Shown here piece by piece: positions 7,710 through 16,144 of a DNA stretch of 33,686 nucleotides (positions are counted from its first letter, which is position 1; each line of letters begins with the position of its first letter). The stretch is from NCBI GenBank assembly GCA_023399635.1, contig JAEWOP010000144.1, positions 1-33,686 on the forward strand, in the 5' to 3' direction. Origin of the DNA: Pseudomonadota bacterium. Lineage in GTDB: Bacteria > Pseudomonadota > Alphaproteobacteria > Rhizobiales > Rhizobiaceae. The position numbers were made by a program, and so were the translations under genes. Below the pieces are notes generated by a model. The model saw only the letters and a program-made list of their open reading frames with translations. It did no database searches and had not been told where the DNA came from.

Positions 7710-8572
7710 CAGATCCTCCCCTCATCCAGTTGTTCCTCGATCTGTTCAACTTCATCATCCTCGACGCCGAGATAGGCTGCAATCACCTTCGGGTCGTTCT
7801 TCACGTGGTCAGGCGTGCCATCCGAAATCTTCTGGCCATATTCCAGCACCACGACATGATCCGAAATTTCCATCACGACCGACATGTCGTGCTCAATCAG
7901 GAGGATCGAGGCGCCATCGTCGCGGATGGAGTGCAGGAGCGTGTTGAGCGCCGCCGATTCGCGCGGGTTGAGACCCGCTGCCGGCTCGTCGAGGCACAGA
8001 AGCTCCGGGCCGGTGCACATGGCCCGCGCAATTTCAAGACGGCGTTGCGCACCATAAGGCAGGTCGCCGGCCGGATCGTCGGCACGGTCGGTGAGGTCCG
8101 CCTTGTCCAGCCAGTACTTCGCCTTCTCGATCGCTGCGGCCGACGCCCTTGTATAGGCAGGCAGCCCCAGAAGACCGAGAACAGTGTAGCCGGAGGCCTT
8201 CATCAGCGCGTTGTGTTGCGCGACGAGCAGGTTTTCCAGAACAGTCAGACCGGAGAACAGGCGGATGTTCTGAAACGTCCGTGAGACCTTCGCAAGCTTG
8301 GTGATCTCGAAGTCGCGAAGCCGCTCGAGCAAGTAGTGCTTGCCGTCTCTCTGCGTCATCGTGATCATGCCCATCGTGGGCTTGTAGAAGCCGGTGATGC
8401 AGTTGAAGACGGTCGTCTTGCCCGCACCGTTCGGCCCGATCAACGCGGTGATCTCGCCGCGCTTGGCTTCGAACGAGAAGTCGTTGATGGCCATCAAGCC
8501 ACCGAACCGCATCGACAGATGCTCGACCTTCAGGATGGTGTCGCTGTTCATGTTATTCATCTCGAGGGTCAT
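7709..8572 (-). CDS. livG: Branched-chain amino acid ABC transporter ATP-binding protein LivG/BraF
   Basis: This is a 287-residue ATPase subunit that would pair with LivF. It has Walker A GPNGAGKTT (46-54), the LivG-type segment RTFQNIRLFSGLTVLENLLV (98-117), signature-region PYGAQRRLEIARAM (172-185) and Walker B LLCLDEPAAGLN (191-202). It ends in an acidic tail (EDDEVEQIEEQLDEG) longer than in enteric LivG. The ATG at 8572 overlaps the livM stop by one base; the in-frame ATGs at codons 5 and 8 are possible alternatives. It lies in the middle of the minus-strand operon between the permease and livF. Confidence 0.95.
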   Translation of the reverse strand: MTLEMNNMNSDTILKVEHLSMRFGGLMAINDFSFEAKRGEITALIGPNGAGKTTVFNCITGFYKPTMGMITMTQRDGKHYLLERLRDFEITKLAKVSRTFQNIRLFSGLTVLENLLVAQHNALMKASGYTVLGLLGLPAYTRASAAAIEKAKYWLDKADLTDRADDPAGDLPYGAQRRLEIARAMCTGPELLCLDEPAAGLNPRESAALNTLLHSIRDDGASILLIEHDMSVVMEISDHVVVLEYGQKISDGTPDHVKNDPKVIAAYLGVEDDEVEQIEEQLDEGRI

Positions 8573-9960
8573 CAGCCGTGGCCCTCCTTGGTGAAGCTGC
8601 CGGAAACCGCTTTCCGCTCTTTGAGGAAGGCCGTCGGTGCACGCGATCCAACAAAGCCACGTGGCTTGAAGACCATGACCACGATCATCGCCAGACCGAA
8701 CAGCAGCATGCGGTAAAGTTCAGGCGTGAAATCGGGCCCGAAGAGATGCTTCAGGAATTCCATTTCGCGCAGCAACTCCGTACCGCCGACCATGACGATC
8801 GCCGCGATCGCAATACCGGTGAGCGAGCCCATGCCGCCAAGGACCACGACGGCGAGGATGACAGCCGATTCAAGGAAAACGAAGCTTTCAGGCGAGACGA
8901 ATCCCTGACGCGTTGCAAAGAACGCCCCTGCGAAACCGCCAAACATGGCGCCGATAGCAAAGGCCGTCAGCTTGGTGGTTACCGTATTGATGCCGAGCGA
9001 ACGGCAAGCAATCTCATCTTCACGCAAGGCTTCCCAGGCGCGGCCGATCGGCATGCGACGAAGTTTGATCGTCACATAGGCAGTCAGCATGCAGAGCGCC
9101 AAGATCAGGTAGAAAAGGAAGATCTTGTAATAAGCCGAGGACATGGAGAGCCCCCAGGCCTTGGTGAAGTTGTTCGCGGCACCGACATCAAAGGACCAGA
9201 TGCCGAAGAACGACGCCTTCGGGATCCCGGAAATACCGAAGGTACCCTTGGTAACGGCAGTCCAGTTGATCAGCACCAGACGAATGATCTCGCCGAAGGC
9301 AAGCGTCACGATGGCGAGATAGTCGCCCCGCAGGCGCAGTACAGGAAAGCCAAGGATGATGCCCCAGAAGGCTGCAAGAATGCCTGACAGCGGCAGGAGG
9401 ACCCAGAAAGACAGGCCGAACTGCTGTGACAGTAGCGCATAGGAATAGGCGCCGACCGCATAAAAGGCGACATAACCGAGATCGAGGAGACCAGCGAGGC
9501 CCACAACGATGTTCAGGCCCCAGGCGAGCATCACGTAGATCAGGATCTGGATGCCGAAGTTATCGACGAACTTCAGCGAGCCTTGGGTCCCGGCCAGCAT
9601 CACAGACAGCGGCGGATAGATCAGCAGAACAACCAGCGCAATCTTCAAGAAGTGCTTGTGGAAGAAACCCTTCTCGTCGGAGACCTCCAGAATGCCGGCT
9701 TTCGCCTTGGCCCGCTTTCGCCCGTCGAGATGCGGCTTGATGAAGCCGACAACGAGGAACCGGCTGACAGCTGCGACGACGACGAAGACCGCGAGCAACC
9801 CCGAACGGGTGCGCCAGACAAGCTGATTGTTGATGTTCTGATAGGTTTCAATACCGACATATAGGAGGAACAGGCCGAAGGCGACGGCGCCTGCGAGCAA
9901 TGCTTCCTTGGCGGCCTGAGCCATCAGGCCGTTGTTTTCCGAAGCAGGATACTGCGCCAT
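8572..9960 (-). CDS. livM: Branched-chain amino acid ABC transporter permease LivM/BraE
   Basis: This is a 462-residue inner-membrane permease subunit. The core has the LivM hallmarks: LNIVVGLAGLLDLGYVAFYAVGAYSYAL, a LRGDYLAIVTLAFGEIIRLVL segment and the RAWEALREDEIACRSLGIN loop that would contact the ATPases. About ten hydrophobic segments can be seen. It is longer than enteric LivM because of an N-terminal part of ~120 residues with two extra membrane segments (~18-35 and ~52-72) and a basic linker. The start lies one base after the livH stop. It is expected to form a heterodimer with LivH. Confidence 0.94.
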   Translation of the reverse strand: MAQYPASENNGLMAQAAKEALLAGAVAFGLFLLYVGIETYQNINNQLVWRTRSGLLAVFVVVAAVSRFLVVGFIKPHLDGRKRAKAKAGILEVSDEKGFFHKHFLKIALVVLLIYPPLSVMLAGTQGSLKFVDNFGIQILIYVMLAWGLNIVVGLAGLLDLGYVAFYAVGAYSYALLSQQFGLSFWVLLPLSGILAAFWGIILGFPVLRLRGDYLAIVTLAFGEIIRLVLINWTAVTKGTFGISGIPKASFFGIWSFDVGAANNFTKAWGLSMSSAYYKIFLFYLILALCMLTAYVTIKLRRMPIGRAWEALREDEIACRSLGINTVTTKLTAFAIGAMFGGFAGAFFATRQGFVSPESFVFLESAVILAVVVLGGMGSLTGIAIAAIVMVGGTELLREMEFLKHLFGPDFTPELYRMLLFGLAMIVVMVFKPRGFVGSRAPTAFLKERKAVSGSFTKEGHG

Positions 9961-9961
9961 A

Positions 9962-10864
9962 TCAGACTTTCTCCACTTCCGGACGGCCCAGAATGCCGGT
10001 GGGCTTGAAGATCAAGACGAAGGCAAGCAACGCAAATGTCGCAACGTCCTTGTAGGCGATCGTGAAATAAGCCGACCAGAGCGATTCGATGAGGCCAATC
10101 AGCAGGCCGCCGAGAACGGCACCCGGAAGAGATCCGATACCGCCAAGAACCGCCGCGGTGAAGGCCTTGACGCCCGGGATGAAGCCATCGTTGAAGCTCG
10201 CGACACCGTAGTACATCAGGTACATGGTGCCCGCGACGGCCGCCAGGGCCGCGCCCATCACGAACGTAACAGAGATGGTGCGATCAACGTCAACACCAAG
10301 AAGCGCCGCCATCTTCCGATCTTGCTCCGTAGCACGCTGAGCACGACCGAGTGGGGTCTTGTTGACGATATACCAGAAGATAGACAGCAGCACGGCCGTG
10401 ATCGCGATGATGACGATCTGCTTCAACGAAATAGTGATGGCGCCGAAGTGGTAGACATCGGTGACCAGCGACGGGATCGGCTTGTTGCGAGGACCCTGCG
10501 TCACCTGGATGAAGTTCGACAGCACGATCGACATGCCGATGGCGGTGATAAGTGGCGCAAGGCGGAACGAACCGCGCAGCGGCCGGTAGGCCACGCGCTC
10601 GATCGTCCAGTTCCACAGGCTCGTCATCAGCATCGCGACGATCAGCATGACCAGAAGCGCCAGAGCGACCGGAATGCCTGCAAAAAAGGATGTCAGGATG
10701 AGGAAGGCGATCAATGCGGCAAAGGCGCCGAGCATAAAGATGTCACCATGGGCAAAATTGATCATGCCGATGATGCCGTAAACCATCGTATAGCCGATTG
10801 CGATGAGGCCGTAGATGGATCCAAGCGTCAGCCCGTTTATGAGCTGCTGGACGAAGTACTCCAT
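9962..10864 (-). CDS. livH: Branched-chain amino acid ABC transporter permease LivH/BraD
   Basis: This is a 300-residue inner-membrane permease and the first gene of the bra operon. The N-terminus EYFVQQLINGLTLGSIYGLIAIGYTMVYGIIGMINFAHGD is the classic LivH start. Later motifs include RPLRGSFRLAPLITAIGMSI and AFTAAVLGGIGSLPGAVLGGL. I placed the start at the ATG whose complement is 10862-10864, because it has a GGGGGA ribosome site and matches the family N-terminus. The frame stays open upstream to 10978, but that extension is not typical of the family. Promoter elements should lie in the 419 bp upstream. Confidence 0.94.
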   Translation of the reverse strand: MEYFVQQLINGLTLGSIYGLIAIGYTMVYGIIGMINFAHGDIFMLGAFAALIAFLILTSFFAGIPVALALLVMLIVAMLMTSLWNWTIERVAYRPLRGSFRLAPLITAIGMSIVLSNFIQVTQGPRNKPIPSLVTDVYHFGAITISLKQIVIIAITAVLLSIFWYIVNKTPLGRAQRATEQDRKMAALLGVDVDRTISVTFVMGAALAAVAGTMYLMYYGVASFNDGFIPGVKAFTAAVLGGIGSLPGAVLGGLLIGLIESLWSAYFTIAYKDVATFALLAFVLIFKPTGILGRPEVEKV

Positions 10865-11283
10865 ATATTTTCCCCCGGACACGGTCCCCGTCGGCCGCAT
10901 CTCTTGTCTTGTCGATCCTCTCGGATCTCTTTCACTTCCGGCGCATCCATACCGTTTTCGGCAGAAATGTGAAGACAAAAAGCCGAGAGAGTGGCGAAGA
11001 CCATCAGGTTCTCAACAGCCTGCACAGAGAAGATGCGGAGCTTCAAAAAAGAAGCAGTGACCTGCAACATTCTGCGGCAGCTTCATGAGGACGCCCGGCC
11101 GAGACGTTGGGGGAGGACGGGCTCGAGACGCGGGAAATCTTCTGCTTGAAGGGCACGAACGCGGCAGATGTGCCCGCATTCGGGAGAAAACAATCCCGCC
11201 GCTTCAACGAATACAGGCAGTTAACTGGATCCAGATTCACCCACGAGAAATACGGCGTCTACTTTCCAAAAAGGAGAGAGACC
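10865..11283. promoter_or_regulatory. Long intergenic region between livH and the DUF2793 gene
   Basis: These 419 bp separate two divergently transcribed genes and must contain the bra operon promoter and probably that of the rightward gene. I see no convincing protein gene; the short open frames here have no recognisable content. Visible details are a 5-bp dyad GATCC-TCTC-GGATC at 10914-10927 and a strong AAGGAG ribosome site at 11271-11276 for the gene at 11284. I could not identify promoter hexamers. Confidence 0.5.
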
Positions 11284-12300
11284 ATGAACAACCAGACGCC
11301 AAACCTGAAACTGCCGTTTATTCTTCCTTCGCAAGCCCAGAAGCACGTAACCCACAACGAGGCTTTGCTGACACTGGACGCACTTGTCCATCTCACTCTT
11401 GCAGCTGAACTCTCCGAGCCCCCGGCCACACCGGAAGATGGAGCAGTATTCGCCGTTGGCGCGAATCCGGCTGGCCAATGGAGCGGAAAGCAGGGTGCCG
11501 TGGCGGCATGGCAGGACGGCGCCTGGCAATTCATTATGCCGCGCGAAGGATGGCGCGCCTGGTTCGTGTCCGAGCTGGCGCTGAAGGTGTTTGCCGATGG
11601 TGAATGGCGCAGCCTTCTTCCCACTACCGCGAGCTTCGCGCGACTAGGGATATCGGCATCCTCTGACGAGACAAACCGGCTTGCCGTCGCCTCCCCCGCC
11701 AGTCTTTTCACCCATGCCGGGAGTGGGCACCAGCTCAAGATCAACAAGCAGCAGGCAAGCGACAGTGCGACCCTGCTCTTTCAATCGAACTGGACTGGTC
11801 ACGCAGAGATCGGACTAGCAGGTGAAAACATTCTGTCATTCAAGGTCAGCGACGGCAACATATGGCGGAATGCACTATCGATCGATCCCACGGGACGAGT
11901 CTTCCGGCCGCACCAGCCCATGGCACGCGTGTTCCGCACCGGAAGCACCTTTTCACCGGCTTCGGGCCAGCAAAGCGGGTTTACGGATTTCGGGGTCCTG
12001 CAGGGTGACTTTTCATTCGGCAGCACCCTTGCCGGTGGCGGGCAAGGCCTTGTCGTTCCCAATTCCGGTAATTTTCTCGTCTGCCTGAATACCTCGGTTG
12101 CCTCCTCCAGCGGTCATGTCACGAACCTTCTGATCAACGGCACCGCACCTCTGCTCGCGCTGCCGGGCAGCGTTGGGGTGCAATCCGGCACGACGATCGC
12201 GTCTTTGGCAGCAGGAGACGTGCTCACGCTCGGACACAGTGGGACCGCGCAATTAAATCTGGGGCCAGCGATGACGGAACTCTCTGTCCTCCTCCTGTAA
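11284..12300 (+). CDS. DUF2793-domain protein (phage tail/fibre-like)
   Basis: This 338-residue protein has an N-terminal DUF2793 region (about 1-110): LKLPFILPSQAQKHVTHNEAL followed by a tryptophan-rich segment with GQWSGKQGAVAAWQDGAWQFI and GWRAWFV. DUF2793 occurs in phage-tail and related surface proteins. The rest is rich in Gly, Ser, Thr and Asn with short beta-like repeats, in keeping with a fibre or adhesin-like fold. There is no signal peptide. I chose the ATG at 11284 because AAGGAG sits 7 bp upstream; the frame is open further upstream without support. No other phage gene is nearby, so it may be a domesticated remnant or a cell-surface/particle protein. Function is not known. Confidence 0.75.
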   Translation: MNNQTPNLKLPFILPSQAQKHVTHNEALLTLDALVHLTLAAELSEPPATPEDGAVFAVGANPAGQWSGKQGAVAAWQDGAWQFIMPREGWRAWFVSELALKVFADGEWRSLLPTTASFARLGISASSDETNRLAVASPASLFTHAGSGHQLKINKQQASDSATLLFQSNWTGHAEIGLAGENILSFKVSDGNIWRNALSIDPTGRVFRPHQPMARVFRTGSTFSPASGQQSGFTDFGVLQGDFSFGSTLAGGGQGLVVPNSGNFLVCLNTSVASSSGHVTNLLINGTAPLLALPGSVGVQSGTTIASLAAGDVLTLGHSGTAQLNLGPAMTELSVLLL

Positions 12301-12419
12301 GCGGCTGCCTCAAGAAGGGGAAAATGATGGCGGAGCTGTCTGTAGATCAACCGCCAGGCTGGGACGCAGTCGCGTCGAAAGCATCCACTTTGAGATTTGG
12401 AACAAATGCTTCGCCACAT

Positions 12420-12434
12420 TTAGGTAAATGTTAA
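12420..12434. promoter_or_regulatory. CtrA-type motif TTAG-N7-TTAA upstream of sciP
   Basis: TTAG at 12420-12423 and TTAA at 12431-12434 are separated by exactly 7 bases, one mismatch from the TTAA-N7-TTAA site of the CtrA regulator. It lies 52 bp upstream of the sciP start codon. In Caulobacter, sciP is activated by CtrA, so the site fits the expected circuit. Confidence 0.55.
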
Positions 12435-12486
12435 ATCTGCGGCGGTAGCCTTCGCGACGTGGTCTTGTGTTTGTGTAGAGAGTTCC

Positions 12487-12762
12487 ATGACCGAAATGAT
12501 ACGACCCCGAGTTAAGTATGTCATCGGCCCCGATGGCAGTCCGTTGACCATCGCCGATCTTCCGCCGGCCAATACCCGCCGCTGGGTAATTCGCCGCAAA
12601 GCCGAGGTGGTCGCCGCCGTTCGCGGAGGACTTCTGAGCTTGGAAGAAGCGTGCGAACGCTACACCCTCACCGTCGAGGAATTCCTCTCCTGGCAGTCGT
12701 CGATCAATGATCACGGCCTGGCGGGGCTGCGCACAACGCGCATCCAGCAGTACCGCCACTGA
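12487..12762 (+). CDS. sciP: CtrA inhibitor protein SciP (DUF1153)
   Basis: This is a 91-residue helix-turn-helix protein of the DUF1153/SciP family. In Caulobacter the homologue binds CtrA and blocks its activation of target promoters in G1 cells. Visible family features are the opening RPRVKYVIGPDGSPLTIADLP, the PPANTRRWVIRRKAEVVAAVRGGLLSLEEACERY helix-turn-helix segment, and the ending TVEEFLSWQ. The length is normal. A GAGAG ribosome site precedes the ATG. It is transcribed alone, with a CtrA-like motif upstream and a rho-independent terminator downstream, about 1.3 kb from ctrA. Confidence 0.93.
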   Translation: MTEMIRPRVKYVIGPDGSPLTIADLPPANTRRWVIRRKAEVVAAVRGGLLSLEEACERYTLTVEEFLSWQSSINDHGLAGLRTTRIQQYRH

Positions 12763-12791
12763 CGCTCTACTGAAAAACCAGCCATTGCCTC

Positions 12792-12827
12792 AGGCGCCGC
12801 TCGGGAGACCACACCGCGGCGCCTTTT
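12792..12827 (+). terminator. Rho-independent terminator after sciP
   Basis: A 9-bp perfect stem, AGGCGCCGC (12792-12800) with GCGGCGCCT (12816-12824), encloses a 15-base loop and runs into TTTT. It is placed correctly to end the sciP transcript, 29 bp past the stop. Confidence 0.75.
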
Positions 12828-12978
12828 GGCTATGCGAGGTGCCGCAAGGCCTTGTTGCTGAATAGCGCCAGACAACAGGCCGCCAACTGCAGGCCTTTCC
12901 CGGCCTTCCCTCACGGTCGAATCTTGCTATCGGCCGAACATGCACTAGCTGTCGAACACAGCAAGGCGGAGGGCCGGC

Positions 12979-13260
12979 ATGGACATTGAGCATCAGAAGA
13001 CAAAGTCAGGGGGACGTTACGTCACCACCCTGGACGGGCACAAAGCGGAACTCACCTATTCCCGCACCTCTGATAAGCTGATCATCGTTGATCATACAGG
13101 TGTACCGGACGCGCTGCGCGGTCGCGGCGTCGGGCAGGAGCTTGCCGCGCACGCCGTCGAAGATGCCCGACGCGGCGGATGGAAGATCATTCCGCTCTGC
13201 CCCTTCTTCAAGGCGCAGGCCACCCGACACTCCGACTGGCGGGACGTGATCAGCGGCTAA
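12979..13260 (+). CDS. Small GNAT-fold N-acetyltransferase (YjdJ/NATD1-like)
   Basis: This 93-residue protein matches the compact GCN5-related acetyltransferases of the COG2388 type. The acetyl-CoA binding motif is visible as PDALRGRGVGQELAAHAVEDARRGG (about 48-72), followed by the conserved WKIIPLCPFFKAQATRHSDWRD ending. The start has a GGCGGAGGG ribosome site just upstream. The substrate of this family is not known. It lies alone between sciP and the convergent FliJ-like gene. Confidence 0.85.
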   Translation: MDIEHQKTKSGGRYVTTLDGHKAELTYSRTSDKLIIVDHTGVPDALRGRGVGQELAAHAVEDARRGGWKIIPLCPFFKAQATRHSDWRDVISG

Positions 13261-13338
13261 GGCGGCGCCTGAGCTTGCTTCAAACAAGTGAAAGCCGCAG
13301 GGTCGAAACGATGCGGCACTCCCGTTTGTTCGGCAGCC

Positions 13339-13689
13339 TCAGGCTCGGGCGCGCATTGCCCCGTCCCGCTCCTCGAGCGCCGTGGCCTTGGCAAATTCCG
13401 CTTGTGCCTCCTCGACAGCAAACTCAGCCGCCTCCTGCTGGACTCGAAGGTCCCGGATGGACACTTGCAGATTGTCGGCCCGTTGACGCGCCGCCTTTGC
13501 AAAGGTCGGATAGGCGAAATGATTCGGGTCGCTGATCCCCGACTTCTTTTCCTCGAGTCCGATCTGATATTCGAGCTCTTTCGCCATCCGCTCGAATTCG
13601 GCCATCATCATCTGCAATTGCTGCAGCTGACGACGCTTCTCGTTGACCTGAAACTCTTTCAGGCGAACCAAGCTGTCACGCGACTTCAT
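13339..13689 (-). CDS. fliJ: FliJ-like coiled-coil protein
   Basis: This 116-residue, largely helical protein is rich in Gln, Glu, Lys and Arg. It starts KSRDSLVRLKEFQVNEKRRQLQQLQMMMAEFERM and continues with heptad-like patterns to its end. Rhizobial genes of this type next to ctrA are annotated as flagellar export protein FliJ, the soluble chaperone/stalk component of the flagellar type III export ATPase. I chose the ATG at 13689; a TTG two codons upstream is possible. It is divergent from ctrA and so shares the ctrA promoter region. No flagellar genes lie nearby, and sequence similarity in coiled coils is weak evidence, so the name is moderately certain. Confidence 0.75.
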   Translation of the reverse strand: MKSRDSLVRLKEFQVNEKRRQLQQLQMMMAEFERMAKELEYQIGLEEKKSGISDPNHFAYPTFAKAARQRADNLQVSIRDLRVQQEAAEFAVEEAQAEFAKATALEERDGAMRARA

Positions 13690-14108
13690 ACGCAATACTC
13701 CATGGTAGCGGCACCAGCCCGCTGTGACCCGTTTGGTACACCGAGGGTTAAAAAAAACGCCTGTGCGTTAATCAAACCGTTTCCGCGTTAACCTTTCGTT
13801 TACGGGCATCATTAACAATAAGCCTGATCATTTAAGGGTCGGTAAATGCCAAGGCCTAATTGGCGCGACAATGTCAGAGTCGCATGAATCACTTACGGGA
13901 TTTTCCTCACGTAATTGTTCAAGTCAGGCGATGGCCAATCCTGATGGAAAATCAACCGGGTGCCTACTTATGCTTAATAATGACGATACACCTTTGCTAA
14001 GTGAATCAGAATTTGTTAACCATTTGGTGGCAGCTTCCAAATCAGGCACAGTCTGGATCCGTAACGCGTAGGGCCACGGACTACCTAGCGGCGGTAAAGG
14101 GGAAAAAT
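13690..14108. promoter_or_regulatory. ctrA promoter and regulatory region
   Basis: These 419 bp between the FliJ-like gene and ctrA are markedly AT-rich and contain no convincing gene. TTAA occurs at 13748, 13768, 13788, 13812 and 13832 (spacings 20, 20, 24, 20) and again at 13974 and 14016. The motif TTAACC-N5-TTTAC at 13788-13803 is one mismatch from a full CtrA site. GANTC sites, the target of the cell-cycle methylase CcrM, occur at 13877-13881, 13886-13890 and 14003-14007. Autoregulation by CtrA and methylation-dependent firing are known for ctrA promoters in other alphaproteobacteria, so this is probably a multi-promoter region. Confidence 0.75.
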
Positions 14109-14810
<702 letters not shown>

Positions 14811-14834
14811 TCCAGGCATCCCTCCCCTTTCTCC

Positions 14835-14860
14835 AACGCCCGCGGATTTCCGCGGGCGTT
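14835..14860 (+). terminator. Rho-independent terminator after ctrA
   Basis: A perfect 11-bp stem, AACGCCCGCGG / CCGCGGGCGTT, is closed by ATTT and followed by a T-rich stretch. It lies 25 bp past the ctrA stop. The AA/TT ends would also allow weaker termination of the leftward transcript from chpT. Confidence 0.88.
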
Positions 14861-14962
14861 TCTCGTTTCTCGTTTGCCTGGGCGTTGTCCGCGGCATGCC
14901 ACACAACGCGGCAGGCGCAATCACGCCTATGCTAAGCTCTTAGGTGGTGCTGAGTTCGACCG

Positions 14963-15325
14963 TCAGGCTGCTACGGAAAGTCCGGCAAAGACGGAGGTGA
15001 GGATCTTGCGGTCGAACGGCTTCAACAGGAAGTCGTTGGCGCCGGCGCGCTTGCCAAGCATCATCTTTTTCAGATCGGCCTCGATCACGCAGTAGTAGAT
15101 CCGCACGCGGTTGCCGTTCGGCAGCGCCCGCACATTCTGGATGAGCTCCAGTGCGCCTTCAAGTCCAGCATCCACGATCAACAGCGCCGGAAGCTCAGCT
15201 TGGCAGCGCTTCAAAGCCTCCGCCGACGAGTCGGCTTCGGCCACCAGGAAACCGAGCTCCGTCAAAATGCGTTTGCCCACCTTCCGGACGACATCCGATC
15301 CGTCGGCAATCATCAGACGCTGCAT
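14963..15325 (-). CDS. Degenerate single-domain receiver protein next to chpT
   Basis: This 120-residue stand-alone receiver-like protein has no output domain. The phosphorylation site Asp52 (LLIVDAGLEG) and Lys102 (FLLKPFDRKIL) are present. The usual acidic pair after strand 1 is Asp8-Gly9 (IADGSD), so one metal-binding acid is missing, and the Thr/Ser switch position is Cys79 (IYYCVIEAD). I chose the ATG at 15325, which has GGGGAGAGG close upstream; one at 15343 would add six residues. The gene lies 66 bp after chpT on the same strand and is probably co-transcribed. It is not CpdR or DivK by sequence. A role as a phosphate sink, decoy or adaptor in the ChpT relay is inference from position only. 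Confidence 0.8.
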   Translation of the reverse strand: MQRLMIADGSDVVRKVGKRILTELGFLVAEADSSAEALKRCQAELPALLIVDAGLEGALELIQNVRALPNGNRVRIYYCVIEADLKKMMLGKRAGANDFLLKPFDRKILTSVFAGLSVAA

Positions 15326-15391
15326 GGCCTCTCCCCTGATCACGCGCCTCTCCCAGATGGAGGGACGATATTCAGGGTAGAGCCAAGCCCG

Positions 15392-16054
15392 CTAAGGAAT
15401 GGTTACTGAATCAGGCGGCATTTCGGCAGTGAAGACGATCTTATCTTCCGAGACGACGTATCTTAGTTCCATGCCGCATTCTTCCGCCAGCAGAACTGTG
15501 TAGTAGGGCTGGATGGAATGCGCATCGACGGCTTCGTCCATCGTGCCGGAGCAAATCTCGATGAACTTCGGCGGCACGCGCATCATCTTGCCGCGAATGG
15601 TGAGGATAAACCGGGCGTCGAATTCCGGATTTTCCAGCGTGACGTCGATGGATCCGCCGCGCGGAATGCCACCATAGGCTACCAGAAACAGGTTGAGCAG
15701 CAGCTTCACCCGGTTCTTCGCGACGATGGCACGAGGGCCATTCCAGGTAACTTCGGTTTTCTTCTCTGCCGCTGCGAAGTCCTTTGCAGCCTTTTCCGCC
15801 TCACCGGTATCGATCGATGCACCGACTGAGCCCGATGCACCAAACGAAAGGCGGGCGAATTTGAGCCGAACGGCGGCATTGAGCGCCGATGTGCGGATCA
15901 GGTCGAGCGCATCCGCATCCGAGCCCCCCTCATCAAGGAGCTCCAGGCCATTGTTGATGGCACCGACAGGTGAAATCACGTCGTGGCAGACACGGCTGCA
16001 CAGCAATGCCGCAAGATCTGGCCCATCGAGGGTGAGATTAGGATTCTTGGGCAT
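15392..16054 (-). CDS. chpT: Histidine phosphotransferase ChpT
   Basis: This is a 220-residue homologue of ChpT, which relays phosphate from the hybrid kinase CckA to CtrA and CpdR. The N-terminal dimerisation helix contains LAALLCSRVCHDVISPVGAINNGLELL, with the predicted phospho-His at residue 24. The C-terminal half resembles a kinase ATP-binding fold but lacks the G boxes, as expected for this family. The start at 16054 has an AGGAG ribosome site; the longer frame to 16102 is not supported. It is divergent from eipA, with a near CtrA site in the 161 bp between them, and is followed by the degenerate receiver gene. Confidence 0.95.
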   Translation of the reverse strand: MPKNPNLTLDGPDLAALLCSRVCHDVISPVGAINNGLELLDEGGSDADALDLIRTSALNAAVRLKFARLSFGASGSVGASIDTGEAEKAAKDFAAAEKKTEVTWNGPRAIVAKNRVKLLLNLFLVAYGGIPRGGSIDVTLENPEFDARFILTIRGKMMRVPPKFIEICSGTMDEAVDAHSIQPYYTVLLAEECGMELRYVVSEDKIVFTAEMPPDSVTIP

Positions 16055-16144
16055 GTGTTTCTCCTGCGGTTCGGTGCCAGCACATCGCCGTTTAACGCTC
16101 ACGATGCGGTGCCGGATTTGCCGTCATAATGACACCATATTTGG

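Noticed and set aside
9932..10972. A 346-codon open frame on the plus strand opposite livH
   Set aside because: It lies antisense to a convincing permease gene and its product is a low-complexity charged sequence (many Arg, Asp, His) typical of shadow frames.
13871..14071. A 66-codon open frame just upstream of ctrA that might be a leader peptide
   Set aside because: It has no good ribosome site, starts inside the GANTC-containing promoter region and has no recognisable content. The AT-rich regulatory reading explains the stretch better.
16092..16095. A second TTAA near the chpT start as part of a CtrA site
   Set aside because: No partner half-site lies 7 bases away in either direction.
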